Assembly: GCF_000153305.1 (NCBI RefSeq)
Contig: NZ_CH724108.1
Coordinates: 498,205-562,204, forward strand
DNA length: 64,000 nucleotides
DNA from: Oceanicola granulosus HTCC2516
GTDB taxonomy: Bacteria; Pseudomonadota; Alphaproteobacteria; Rhodobacterales; Rhodobacteraceae
Direction of reading: 5' to 3'
Shown: positions 49,915-58,729 of the stretch, in pieces
Numbering within the stretch: the stretch's first letter is position 1
Layout of the letters: the number at the start of each line of letters is the position of its first letter
Position numbers and translations under genes: made by a program
Notes under the pieces: model-generated
Database searches by the model: none
The model's input: only the letters and a program-made list of their open reading frames with translations
Told to the model about the DNA's origin: nothing

Positions 49915-51594
49915 TCAGCTCGGGCGGCGGGTGCGCTTGAGGCCGGCGAGGATGAGGTTCGACGCCTTCCGGCGGAGCCGGTCGAGCCGCGCTCCGGCGG
50001 GGCGCAGGACATCGCGCGACAGGCGCATCGCGGCGGGGGTGCCGTCGAGGAAGGCCCATGTGGGGATGCCGGTCAGGCGCACGAGGTCGGCGCGGGTGGC
50101 TGGGTCGGCGAGGCAGTCCCCGAGCGAGCGGGGGCTGTCGCCCGGGTGCGGGCGGTCGAGGCCGAGCAGGCGCAGCTCGCGCAGGTCGGTGCTGACGTAG
50201 AGGGCCTGCGCCGGGTCCCAGCGGCCGAGCACCAGCCCCTCCCGCGCCGCCGCCACGAGCAGCTCGCGCAGGCGGTGGGCGAGGGCGAGGGGCAGCGGGC
50301 CGGCAAGGGCGCTGGCGGGGACGAAGCCGGGGCCGGGATCGGCGAAGTCTACCGCGCCCTCCCGGACGGCGACGATGTCGGAGACCTCCGCGAAACGCGG
50401 CGCGAGGCGTTGCTGGGCGTCGGCCACGGGGGCGGCATAGGCGGCGAGGTGCGGGCGGAAGACGCGCCGCACGATGCCGTCGGCGCGCAGGCCGGCGGCG
50501 GTGATGTCGCGGCCCGGCCCGAGCCGGGTGCCGTCGAGCGCCCGGCGGACGGCGGCGAGGCGGCCGGCGACGGTGGCCTTCAGCGCCGCCAGCTCGTCCG
50601 GCGTCATCAGCATCGCGGCGATGCGGAACGCCTCGGCGGAATGATCCGTCGAGTGCATCGAGTTGAAGCTCCCCCACGCGCCCGTGGCGGCGGCGATGAG
50701 CTTGCGCGTGTCGGTCTTGGCGGTGAGCGTGCGGGCGTTGTCGAGCAGCGGGTGCTCCGCCAGCGTCGCGTCGCGCGGGGGCAGGGGGAAGGCGTCGTAG
50801 GCGATGAACATGTGCCGCGGCGGCCCGCCGCTGACGAGGAACGGCCCCGCACCCCAGTTGCCGCCCCGGCTCGACTTGCGCATCTCCTCGGCCAGCGCGC
50901 CCTCGAGCGGGATGCTGGCGAGGATCTCGAAGCCGACATCCGCGATGACCTCGCGCATCCGCTCGAGGAAGCCGAGCTCGACGGCCCGCGCGCGCACGAA
51001 GAAGGCGGTGACGCCCGGCGCGGTCTCCGGCCCGTCCGGCGCGGGGGGCAGGAGGCGGTCGTGGATCCAGGGATCGGCGAGGGCGAGGCGTTCGAGCATG
51101 TCGTGGGGCGGACGCCAGCCGGCGGCGGCGAGGGTGCGGTCGAGCTCGGCGCGGTGCGCGTCGCGGGCCGGGTCGTCGGCGGGGGCGTCGTCGGCCTTGC
51201 CCGCCAGCCGGGGCAGCGAGCGGAAGTAGGCGGTGACGTAGGCGGGCAGCAGCGTGCGCTCCGGCTCGGGCAGGCCGCCCTGCCGGCGGGCGGTCTCGAG
51301 CAGGCGCTCGGCGAGATCGACGGGCATGATCGCGAGGGTGATGGCGCGGCAGGCGGGCTCGTCGAGCTGGAACGAGGCGCTGCCCGAGCCGGTCGGGGTG
51401 AACACCGCCGCCTCGACGCCGCCGGCCCGGCGGAGCGCGGCGCGGGCCCGCCGCGCCGCGATGCCGTCGCCGACGAGCAGCGCCAGCAGGCTGCCGCCGG
51501 GCGCGTGCCGGGCGCTCAGCACCAGCGCGTCGGTCCCGCCCAGGCGGACGAGGTCGCCGGCGGCGGCGCGCTCGAGGGGCCCGCGCCCGCTCAT
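49915..51594 (-). CDS. 559-residue protein with NDK-like domain and degenerate kinase-like C-terminus
   Basis: No named family is assigned with certainty. Residues 195-330 look like a nucleoside diphosphate kinase fold: FFVRARAVELGFLERM (cf. KPDAV), VIADVGFEIL, GPPRHMFIAYD (cf. GPVVAMVLEG), TAKTDTRKLI (cf. G-x-TDP) and NSMHSTDHSAEAF (cf. N-x-x-HGSDS-x-ESA), with candidate catalytic His314. Residues 360-550 align by eye to the kinase-like domain of the convergent neighbour: GIVRRVFRPHLAAY, APRFAEVSDIV, LPLALAHRLRELLVAAAREG, RWDPAQALYVS and RLLGLDRP, but the Lys, catalytic Asp/Asn and DFG-like residues are lost, so this half may be a pseudokinase. Residues 1-180 are unassigned. It starts an apparent monocistronic leftward unit. 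Confidence 0.72.
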   Translation of the reverse strand: MSGRGPLERAAAGDLVRLGGTDALVLSARHAPGGSLLALLVGDGIAARRARAALRRAGGVEAAVFTPTGSGSASFQLDEPACRAITLAIMPVDLAERLLETARRQGGLPEPERTLLPAYVTAYFRSLPRLAGKADDAPADDPARDAHRAELDRTLAAAGWRPPHDMLERLALADPWIHDRLLPPAPDGPETAPGVTAFFVRARAVELGFLERMREVIADVGFEILASIPLEGALAEEMRKSSRGGNWGAGPFLVSGGPPRHMFIAYDAFPLPPRDATLAEHPLLDNARTLTAKTDTRKLIAAATGAWGSFNSMHSTDHSAEAFRIAAMLMTPDELAALKATVAGRLAAVRRALDGTRLGPGRDITAAGLRADGIVRRVFRPHLAAYAAPVADAQQRLAPRFAEVSDIVAVREGAVDFADPGPGFVPASALAGPLPLALAHRLRELLVAAAREGLVLGRWDPAQALYVSTDLRELRLLGLDRPHPGDSPRSLGDCLADPATRADLVRLTGIPTWAFLDGTPAAMRLSRDVLRPAGARLDRLRRKASNLILAGLKRTRRPS

Positions 51595-51651
51595 GGGACC
51601 GCCGAGCCCCCTGCCGCGCGCGCGCCGGGCCGTTCCGGATCGTCATCGTGG

Positions 51652-52758
51652 TCAGACACCGAGCACCCTCGCATAGGCCGACACGACAGGGCCAGGCCGG
51701 AAATCCTGCGCGCGATCGGACGCGCGCCCGGCAAGGGAATGGCGGGTCTCGGCCTCGTTCACAAGGTCCAAGGCGCGCGCGAGGGCGTCGACGTCGTCCA
51801 CCGGCACCAGGAGTCCGGCGGGGGGCGGGCCTTGCAGGATCTCGCGCGGCCCGGAGGCGCAGTCGGTCGCGATGACGGGGCGGCCGAGCGCCATGGCCTC
51901 GACGAGGGCGTTGGGAAAGCCCTCGCTGCGGGAGGCGCTGACATAGGCGTCGGCGCGGGCGACGACGGCCTGCGGGTTGTCGAGGTAGCCCGGCATGTGG
52001 ACACGTTCCGCCAGCCCCATTTTGCGGGCGAGCGCCGCGAGGCGGTCCCGCTCGGGGCCGTCGCCGAGCATCACGAGGTGGCGGGCGGGCTCGGCGTGGC
52101 GGGCGAAGGCGCGCAGCAGGATGTCGCCGCCCTTGTTGGGCACGAGCCGGCCGACGCTGACGAAGAAGCGCCCGGGCAGGTCGATGGCGGGGGGCGCGGC
52201 GGCGCGGGCGCGGAGGGTGTCGATGTCGACGGGGTTGTGGATCACCTCGATCCGCTCGGCGGGGACGCCGTAGCGGTCGCGCAGGTCGTCGCCGACGCCG
52301 CGGGAGACGGCGATGACGCGGTCGGCGCGGGGGTAGAGGCGGGCGATCATCGCCTTCAGCACGCGCTCGCGCGGGCCGGTGCCGAAGTGGCTGGTGGTGT
52401 TGACCCGCTCGCTGATGACGCAGAGCGGGCCGCCGCCCTGCCGGCGCGCGAGCACGGCGGCGCAATTGGCGCGGGCGAGGAAGGAGAGCACGACGTCGGG
52501 GCGCCAGTCGGCCACCAGCCGCCGCACCCCGCGGATGGAGCGCCAGAACGCGCCGCGGCTGTCGAGGCGGACGAGCTCGACGCCCGGCGGGGCCGGGTAG
52601 GCGGCGGGGAGGTCGTCGAGGAGGGCGAGGCGGATTTCGGCGTCGGGGGCGCGCGCGGCGAGGCCGGCGGCGACGCGCACCATCACGTTCTCCGCGCCGC
52701 CGCCCTCGAGGGAGTTGATGAGCAGGAGGATCCGCCGCCGCCCGGTCGTCTCAGCCAT
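51652..52758 (-). CDS. glycosyltransferase family 4 (GT-B) protein
   Basis: A 368-residue retaining GT. N-terminal LLLINSLEGGGAENVMVRVA is typical of GT4 acceptor domains. The donor domain has FFVSVGRLVPNKGGDILLRAF and the E-x7-E motif in SEGFPNALVEAMALGRPVIAT. The gene lies in the leftward pair with another GT4; their reading frames overlap by 8 bp. ATG at 52756-52758. The sugar is not predictable. Confidence 0.93.
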   Translation of the reverse strand: MAETTGRRRILLLINSLEGGGAENVMVRVAAGLAARAPDAEIRLALLDDLPAAYPAPPGVELVRLDSRGAFWRSIRGVRRLVADWRPDVVLSFLARANCAAVLARRQGGGPLCVISERVNTTSHFGTGPRERVLKAMIARLYPRADRVIAVSRGVGDDLRDRYGVPAERIEVIHNPVDIDTLRARAAAPPAIDLPGRFFVSVGRLVPNKGGDILLRAFARHAEPARHLVMLGDGPERDRLAALARKMGLAERVHMPGYLDNPQAVVARADAYVSASRSEGFPNALVEAMALGRPVIATDCASGPREILQGPPPAGLLVPVDDVDALARALDLVNEAETRHSLAGRASDRAQDFRPGPVVSAYARVLGV

Positions 52759-53908
52759 CGCGCGCCGTCTCGGTCGCGAGGGGCAGGCGGGGGTGGCGCC
52801 AGGGCAGCGCGTCGAGGACGGCGAGCGTGCGGCGGGCGATGTCGTCCCAGTCGTAGCGGGTGACGTCGAAGCCGGTGCGCACCTCGAAGCGGCGGGGATC
52901 AAGGCGCAGCGCCTCGGTCCAGGCATCGATGTCGCCCGGCGGGAGGTAGTGGTGCGGCGCGAGGCCGATGTTGCGGTTGGGCTCGATGTCGCTCAGCAGC
53001 ACCGGCGCGCCGACGCTGAGCGCCTCGAGCGCCGAGATCGACAGCCCCTCGTGGTGCGACGGCAGCACGAACAGCGCCGCCAGCGCGTCGAGCCTCAGGA
53101 TCGTGTCACGGTCGAGCCGGCCGGCAAACTCCACGCCGTCGCCCGCCATTGCCCGGACCTTGCGGGAGTGGGCGCTCTCGTGGTCGGCGTCGCCCACGAC
53201 GAGCAGCTTCACCGGCGGGTCGGCGTGGGCGAGGCCGGAGGCGCGGTAGGCGGCGATGAGCGTGTCGTGGCCCTTCTCGGGCTCGAGGCGGCCGACCTGG
53301 ATGATGAAGCGGCCCGGCGTGAGGCCGTGGCGGGCCATGACCGCCTCGGCGTCGCCCCCGGAGCGGGGCGGGGTGATGCCGTTGGGGATGTGGGTGATCC
53401 GCCCGGCGCGCTTGCCGGCCCGCGCCTTGAGGCGGGCGGCGGTGCTGGCGGAGACGGTGACGGTCTGGTGCGAGAAGCGGACGGCGAGCCGCTCGCCGAG
53501 GCGCAGCAGCGTTCGCGCCGTCCGGCCCCACTTGGCGCGGGCGTAGTCCTCGCCGTGGTGGGTGAAGAGCACGCGCAGGCGGAGCAGGCGCGCGAGCGGC
53601 ACCGCGAGGCCGGGGCCGATGCCGTGGAGGTGGATCGCGTCGGCGCCGAGGGCGAAGCGGGCATAGAGCACCGCCCAGTGCGAGTGCACCAGCGCCTCGG
53701 CCCCCGAGGCGGCGGGGGCGGCGAGCGGGACCTGGGCGACGCCGCGCACCGTGCCCGGAGCGCCGACGTAGCGGCGCCGGGCGAGGACGGTGAGCCGGAG
53801 GTCGGACGATTGTGCATGCATGGCCGGGAGGAGTTCGGCGCAGTGGGTCTCGATTCCCCCCATCACGTCGGGGATGCCGCGCAGGCCGGCGATCGCGATA
53901 TGACGCAT
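52751..53908 (-). CDS. glycosyltransferase family 4 protein (DUF1972-type rhamnosyltransferase-like start)
   Basis: A 385-residue GT. The start MRHIAIAGLRGIPDVMGGIE closely resembles the DUF1972/WsaF-like glycosyltransferase N-terminus (GxRGIPxxxGGxE). The donor half contains FIIQVGRLEPEKGHDTLIAAY and HHEGLSISALEALSVGAPVLLS with E-x7-E. The ATG at 53906-53908 is chosen for this motif. Upstream is a short AT-rich patch near 53958-53975 (TGAATATAGAATAGA) that probably holds the promoter of this leftward pair. Confidence 0.92.
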   Translation of the reverse strand: MRHIAIAGLRGIPDVMGGIETHCAELLPAMHAQSSDLRLTVLARRRYVGAPGTVRGVAQVPLAAPAASGAEALVHSHWAVLYARFALGADAIHLHGIGPGLAVPLARLLRLRVLFTHHGEDYARAKWGRTARTLLRLGERLAVRFSHQTVTVSASTAARLKARAGKRAGRITHIPNGITPPRSGGDAEAVMARHGLTPGRFIIQVGRLEPEKGHDTLIAAYRASGLAHADPPVKLLVVGDADHESAHSRKVRAMAGDGVEFAGRLDRDTILRLDALAALFVLPSHHEGLSISALEALSVGAPVLLSDIEPNRNIGLAPHHYLPPGDIDAWTEALRLDPRRFEVRTGFDVTRYDWDDIARRTLAVLDALPWRHPRLPLATETARDG

Positions 53909-54112
53909 GATGTACGGCCTCCCCCTGGCTGCCCGGCCGCCCCGGCACTCCGGCCTGCGTGAATATAGAATAGACTCTGTCCGCGCGCACGGTATTCTTC
54001 CCCGGTCCTGCCGCCCTGCCGGCGCGGGCACAAGCGAAATTCACCAGCGATTGCGGTGAGATGGGCCGCCGCGCCTCGGAGGGCGGCCGTTAACCCACGG
54101 GGCAAGTCGTTC

Positions 54113-54943
54113 ATGGTCGGCCCGCGCGTCAGCGTCGTCATTCCCACCTGCAACCGGTCGGGCTTCCTTGCCGAGGCGGTGGCGAGCGCGCTGGGGCAGA
54201 GCGTGGCGGTCGACGAGGTGATCGTGGTGGACGACGCCTCGACGGAAGATATCGGGCCGGCGCTGGCGCGGTTCGGCGCGCGGGTGCGGCTCGAGCGGCT
54301 GGCGGAGCGGTCGGGGGCGAACGTCGCGCGCAACCGGGGAGTCGAGCTGGCGCGGGGCGAGCTGGTGGCGTTTCTCGACGACGACGACGTGTGGCTGCCC
54401 CGCAAGACCGAGGTGCAGCTCGCGGCGATGGCGCGGAGCGGAGCGGCGGCGTGCCTGTGCCGGACCGTGAGCGCGGCGGCGAACGGCGCGAAGCGGGCGG
54501 ACGCGCGGGAGGTGGACGCGGCGTGGCTGCGCGGCAGCACGCCGTGCGGCACGTCGGGGCTGCTGGTGCGGCGCGAGGTGGTGGCGGCGCTGCGCTTCGA
54601 TCCGGCGCTGCCGCGCGCGCAGGACTGGGACCTGTTCGTGCGCCTCGTGCAGGCGGGGCCGGTGGCGATGGTGCCCGAGCCGCTCTACGACCGGCGCACG
54701 GGGCACGACAGCATCACCTCCTCGACGCTCGAGCGCCGGCCCGCCGACCTGCTGCGCGAGGCGGCGGCGCTGCGCAAGCACCGGGACTGGCTCGGCGAGC
54801 GGGCGTTCCGGCGGCGCATGGCGCGGCTGCTGCTCGCGCACCTGCCGCAGCGGCGCCGGAAGCTGCCGTTCGTCGCCGCGTCGCTGCGCCATGCGGGGCT
54901 GGCGGCGACGGCGGGGGAGCTGGTGGCGAAGGTCAGGCGGTAG
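54113..54943 (+). CDS. glycosyltransferase family 2 (GT-A) protein
   Basis: A 276-residue inverting GT-A enzyme. RVSVVIPTCNRSGFLAEAV opens the nucleotide-binding fold; IVVDDASTED and FLDDDDVWLP are the GT2 metal-binding DxD motif region; RAQDWDLFVRL holds the (E/Q)DxDL-like catalytic region. No membrane segments. ATG at 54113 fits the GT2 start. Its 3' end overlaps the convergent polymerase-like gene by 11 bp. Confidence 0.92.
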   Translation: MVGPRVSVVIPTCNRSGFLAEAVASALGQSVAVDEVIVVDDASTEDIGPALARFGARVRLERLAERSGANVARNRGVELARGELVAFLDDDDVWLPRKTEVQLAAMARSGAAACLCRTVSAAANGAKRADAREVDAAWLRGSTPCGTSGLLVRREVVAALRFDPALPRAQDWDLFVRLVQAGPVAMVPEPLYDRRTGHDSITSSTLERRPADLLREAAALRKHRDWLGERAFRRRMARLLLAHLPQRRRKLPFVAASLRHAGLAATAGELVAKVRR

Positions 54944-56234
54944 GGCGGAGCACCGGGCGCGGCGCGCGCCGGGCGGCGGTGACGCTCCAGGCGGTCGCGG
55001 TCAGGATCGCCAGCACGATCATCCCTTCCGGGCGGTCGAACAGCGAGGTGCCCGTCGAGGCGACGAGCACGGCCGCGACGCCGGCCGAGGTGACGATCCC
55101 GGCGCGGCGGTGGGCGGCGCGGGCGGCGGCGATGGCGAGGGCGAACAGGAAGCCGAACAGCGCCGCCGCGCCGAGGAGGCCGTGCTGGTAGGTCACGCGC
55201 AGGTACTCGTTGTGGGGGTGGACCTGCATCCCCGGCGCGAGCGCCTCCGGCCCGTGGCCGAGCAGGAGCCGGGGCAGGTCGGCCTGGCCGATGGCGGCGG
55301 CGTAGCTCGTCCAGATGTAGACGCGGGCCGACAGGACGTCCTTGTCGGCGGCGGTGAAGGTCTCGGGCGGCTTGAGGAAGCGGTCGAGGTCGCGCACCAG
55401 CACGCCGATCTCGGTGAAGCGCTCGACCAGCGTCTGGGGCATCACCAGCGGCAGCACGAGGACGCTCAGCAGCGCGACCCACAGCAGCCGGCGCAGCCAA
55501 CGGCCGTGGCCGGCGCGGCCGTCGAAGATCGCGAAGGCGAGGACGACGGGCAGCGCGGCGAGGAGCATGGTGCGGTAGTTGGCGAACAGCAGCGCCGCGA
55601 TGGCGAGGGCGACGGCGGCCCAGCCGTGGCGGCGGGTGGGCCAGGGGTAGAGCGCCGCGACGACGAGGCCGCCGAGCGCGACGATGGCGAAGACCGACTC
55701 GTGGCCGTAGCCGCCGATGTAGCTGTAGGATCCGTCGGGGCCGATCTTGGGCTGCCCCGCCACCATGCTGAGCGCCTGCATCGCCAGCGGCAGCGCGAAC
55801 AGCGCCAGCAGGCCGCGCAGCACGGCGGGCGGGCCGTGGAGCGCGTAGGCGCGCTCCAGCAGCAGGGCGAGGACGGCGAAAAGCGCCCAGAGCGTGACGT
55901 AGCTCGGCAGCGCGCCGGCGGACCCGGACAGCACGCTGCCGGCGATGCCGAGCAGGGCGATGGCGTAGATCGGGGCGGCGCGCTCGGAGCGGAACAGGCC
56001 GAGCGGCGCGAGCAGGGTCACCGCCCCGACGGCGAGCAGCGTGCCGAGCGCCATGAGCGACTGCCCGGCGATCTGGGTCTGCAGCGCGGTGGGGCCGAGG
56101 GCGGCGAGGGCGAAGCGCAGCCAGACCAGGGCGAAGGCCATCATCGTCAGCCGGTCGTCGCGCATCGGGCGCAGCTGGACCAGCAGGAGCCAGAGGCTGC
56201 CCGCCAGGATGGCGGCGGTGCCGGCCGGCCACAT
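54933..56234 (-). CDS. Wzy/O-antigen ligase-family polymerase
   Basis: A 433-residue membrane protein with about 11-12 predicted helices and one large periplasmic loop near residues 290-350 (ETFTAADKDVLSARVYIWTS, LLGHGPEALAPGMQVHPHNEYLRV). The H-P-H-N-E-Y-L motif in that loop is typical of the Wzy_C/O-antigen ligase superfamily. It polymerises or transfers the flipped repeat unit. The ATG at 56232-56234 lies five bases after the Wzz-like stop, so the two are probably co-transcribed, polymerase and chain-length regulator together. Confidence 0.88.
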   Translation of the reverse strand: MWPAGTAAILAGSLWLLLVQLRPMRDDRLTMMAFALVWLRFALAALGPTALQTQIAGQSLMALGTLLAVGAVTLLAPLGLFRSERAAPIYAIALLGIAGSVLSGSAGALPSYVTLWALFAVLALLLERAYALHGPPAVLRGLLALFALPLAMQALSMVAGQPKIGPDGSYSYIGGYGHESVFAIVALGGLVVAALYPWPTRRHGWAAVALAIAALLFANYRTMLLAALPVVLAFAIFDGRAGHGRWLRRLLWVALLSVLVLPLVMPQTLVERFTEIGVLVRDLDRFLKPPETFTAADKDVLSARVYIWTSYAAAIGQADLPRLLLGHGPEALAPGMQVHPHNEYLRVTYQHGLLGAAALFGFLFALAIAAARAAHRRAGIVTSAGVAAVLVASTGTSLFDRPEGMIVLAILTATAWSVTAARRAPRPVLRPTA

Positions 56235-56239
56235 GGCGC

Positions 56240-58399
56240 TCAGGCCACCGGCGGCGGGATCGCCTTGGGCGACCGCGGCGCGTGGGGCAGGGGCGGCGTC
56301 CGCTTCATCGAGCGGCGCGGCACCCGGTCGATCGCGACGGCGTCGACGCGCGCCCCGGCGCTGCGCAGGGCGTCGACGCTCTGGCGCAGCAGGTGCGAGG
56401 GCGTCTCGTTCCAGTTGCACACGAGCAGCACGCGGCCGGCCATCTCGCTGACCTCGAGCGCGTCCGTCGAGCGCAGGACGGAGGGGCCGTTGATGATGAT
56501 CACGTCGCGCCGCTTGAGCACCCGCAGCCGGTGGGCGAGATCGCCCGCCGGCTCGCCGCCGCCCTCGCTGAGCCCGCGCAGGGTGTGCTCGGTGTAGTCG
56601 ATGAACTTGAACGGCATGTCCTGCATCGCCACCGAGCCCTCGAGGGTGACGAGGTCCTCGGCCTGCTCGTCGATGTTGACGAGCGCCGTCGACGCGCCGC
56701 TCTGCGCGAAGGACTCGGCGAGCGCCAGGCAGAGGCCCGACTTGCCCGGCACCCCGCGCGGGGAGGTGACGAAGACGACGTTGGGCATGGCGGGATCGCG
56801 GGCGCGCAGGCGGTAGCGCAGCCGGTGGACGCTCTCGGACTCGACGGAGTCGGGCCTGGCGCGGGTGCGGTGCAGGAGCGCGAAGGGCGAGGCGTCGCCG
56901 CCGCGCAGGGCGGGGATCTGCTGGACCGCGTCGACGCCCGCGATCTCGGCGGCCTCGTCGGCGTCGCGCACCCGGGGCTGGTTGTCGCGCAGGAGCGCCA
57001 GCAGCAGGAGCACCAGCGCGCCGCCGCCCATGCCCGCGACGGCGGCCATCCTCGACTTCTGCGGCGCGGCCGGGGCGACGGGAACCTCGGCGCGCGACAC
57101 GATGCGGGCGGAGGGGGTCTGGAACTGGCTGCTCTCGCGCATCTCCGTCAGCCGCACGAGGAAGCGATTGTAGACCTGCCGCGACGCCTCGGCCTCGCGC
57201 TCGAGCTCGGCGAGGCGCAGCTCGGCCTGCTGGCGGGCGAGAAGATCGCGCCGCATCTCGGCGAGGGCGTCCTCGGCGGCGGCGAGGCGCTGCGTCGTCA
57301 GGTCGAGCCGGACGTCGAGACCGGCGCGCACGTTCTGCACCTCCGCCTCGAGCCGCGCCGCCAGCCCGTCGCGCAGCTGGCGCTGGCTGGTCACGGCGGG
57401 GCTGTCGCCGAAGCGGGCCTGCAGGTCGACGTACTCGCTGTCGGCGGCGATGTATTCGGCGTGGAGCGCGCTGATGGAGGGGATGTCGAGCAGCGGCACG
57501 AGCGACATGTAGTTGCCCTCCTCGGCGAGGCGCACGACCTCGTCGCGCCGGGCGGCGAGGTCGGCGCGCTCGGCCGTCAGCCGCGTGACCTGCGCGGTCA
57601 GCTCCTCGAGCCGCGGCTCGAGGCTGGCAACGCTCTGGCCGCCCTCGCTGAGCTGCTCGCGGCGGAAATCCGTGACGCGCTCGTCCGCGGCGAGCAGCGT
57701 CTCGCGGAGCTGCCCGGTGCGCTCCTCGAGCCATTCCGTCGCGCGGGCGCCGGAATCGTATTTCCCGGCGAGCTCCTGCTCGATGTAGGTCTCGGCCACC
57801 GCGTCGGCGATGGCGGCGGCGAGCGACGGGCTCCGGGCGGAGGCGCGCACCTCGACGATGGCGCTCTCGCCGACGACGCGGACATCGACCGCCCGGCGCA
57901 GCTCGCGCAGCACGCCGGCGAGCGGATCGCCGGCCGCGATGGGCGCTGCTTCGGTCTCGGTCCCAGGCGAGACGACGGAGGCGATGGCCTCGCGGACCCT
58001 TTCCTTCAGCTCGTCGAGCGGGGCGGGATCGCGCAGGGCGGGGTTGAAGTCGGGGCGGTCCTCGAGCGCCAGCGCCTCGGCCACCGCCCGCAGCACGTCG
58101 GTCGATTCCATCAGGATCACGGTGCTCTGGGCGGCCGCGGGCGTCAGGCGCGGCTCGGCGGCGGCGGGTGTCGCTTCGAGCGCGGAGGTGGTGGCGGGGT
58201 TGAGCAGCACCTGCGTGCGCGCGGTGTAGGTCGGGGCGACGGTGGTGAGCGCGAGGTAGGTCGCGACGGCGGCGACGAGCGCGGCCAGCAGGATCGGCAG
58301 CTTGTACATCCAGGCGAGCGCGAGCAGCGACGGGCCGGCAGGGGTCTGGCGGCGTCCGTCGGCTCCGGTGTCTGCCGGCATGTCCCAGCTGTTCGTCAT
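56240..58399 (-). CDS. Wzz/Wzc-like polysaccharide co-polymerase with degenerate ATPase domain
   Basis: A 719-residue protein. Residues 28-52 and 450-470 are two membrane helices that enclose a periplasmic coiled-coil region, the Wzz/PCP architecture (PTYTARTQVLLNP starts it). The cytoplasmic domain (535-690) has a BY-kinase fold: Walker A SPRGVPGKSG (Lys553), Walker A'-like ALVNIDEQ, but the Walker B Asp is Asn637 (VIIINGPSV instead of VIIDTPP). There is no C-terminal tyrosine cluster; the tail is Pro/Arg-rich. It may control chain length without autokinase activity. ATG at 58397-58399 is preceded by GGGAG. Confidence 0.88.
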   Translation of the reverse strand: MTNSWDMPADTGADGRRQTPAGPSLLALAWMYKLPILLAALVAAVATYLALTTVAPTYTARTQVLLNPATTSALEATPAAAEPRLTPAAAQSTVILMESTDVLRAVAEALALEDRPDFNPALRDPAPLDELKERVREAIASVVSPGTETEAAPIAAGDPLAGVLRELRRAVDVRVVGESAIVEVRASARSPSLAAAIADAVAETYIEQELAGKYDSGARATEWLEERTGQLRETLLAADERVTDFRREQLSEGGQSVASLEPRLEELTAQVTRLTAERADLAARRDEVVRLAEEGNYMSLVPLLDIPSISALHAEYIAADSEYVDLQARFGDSPAVTSQRQLRDGLAARLEAEVQNVRAGLDVRLDLTTQRLAAAEDALAEMRRDLLARQQAELRLAELEREAEASRQVYNRFLVRLTEMRESSQFQTPSARIVSRAEVPVAPAAPQKSRMAAVAGMGGGALVLLLLALLRDNQPRVRDADEAAEIAGVDAVQQIPALRGGDASPFALLHRTRARPDSVESESVHRLRYRLRARDPAMPNVVFVTSPRGVPGKSGLCLALAESFAQSGASTALVNIDEQAEDLVTLEGSVAMQDMPFKFIDYTEHTLRGLSEGGGEPAGDLAHRLRVLKRRDVIIINGPSVLRSTDALEVSEMAGRVLLVCNWNETPSHLLRQSVDALRSAGARVDAVAIDRVPRRSMKRTPPLPHAPRSPKAIPPPVA

Positions 58400-58729
58400 C
58401 GGGCCACTCCCGTGGAAGGCACTCACGCGCACCGAGCTCAACGCTTGGTGCCGCCACATGAAATAGCGCTTCTGCCCTCTTCTCGCCATCTTCCTGACAC
58501 GACCCGGCCCTCCCCGACCCGGCCCGGACGGCGTGGCGGGGCGCGGCTCGGCGACCGGGCTCGAGCCGCCGGCCGGGCGTGCCAGGGGCGGCCGGAGAGG
58601 CGGGGGCGGCGGGCGGAGCGGGCGGGGCGGCGTGGCGCTGCGGTGGGCGTCGGGGAACGGGTGCGGGGGTGGCTCGCTGTCGCGCGGCGGGAGCCGGGTG
58701 GCGCGGCCCGGGTGCAGGGGCGGGCGCGT
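58400..58729. other. 330-bp intergenic region, very GC-rich
   Basis: Upstream of the Wzz-like gene there is a short less GC-rich patch at 58440-58500 that could hold its promoter. The remainder (58500-58729) is close to 80 percent GC, rich in GGCGGGG runs and lacks a convincing coding frame or clear palindrome. Confidence 0.6.

Noticed and set aside
58500-58729. Short plus-strand Gly/Ala/Arg frames in the GC-rich spacer
   Set aside because: Low-complexity translation without a ribosome site; not supported as genes.
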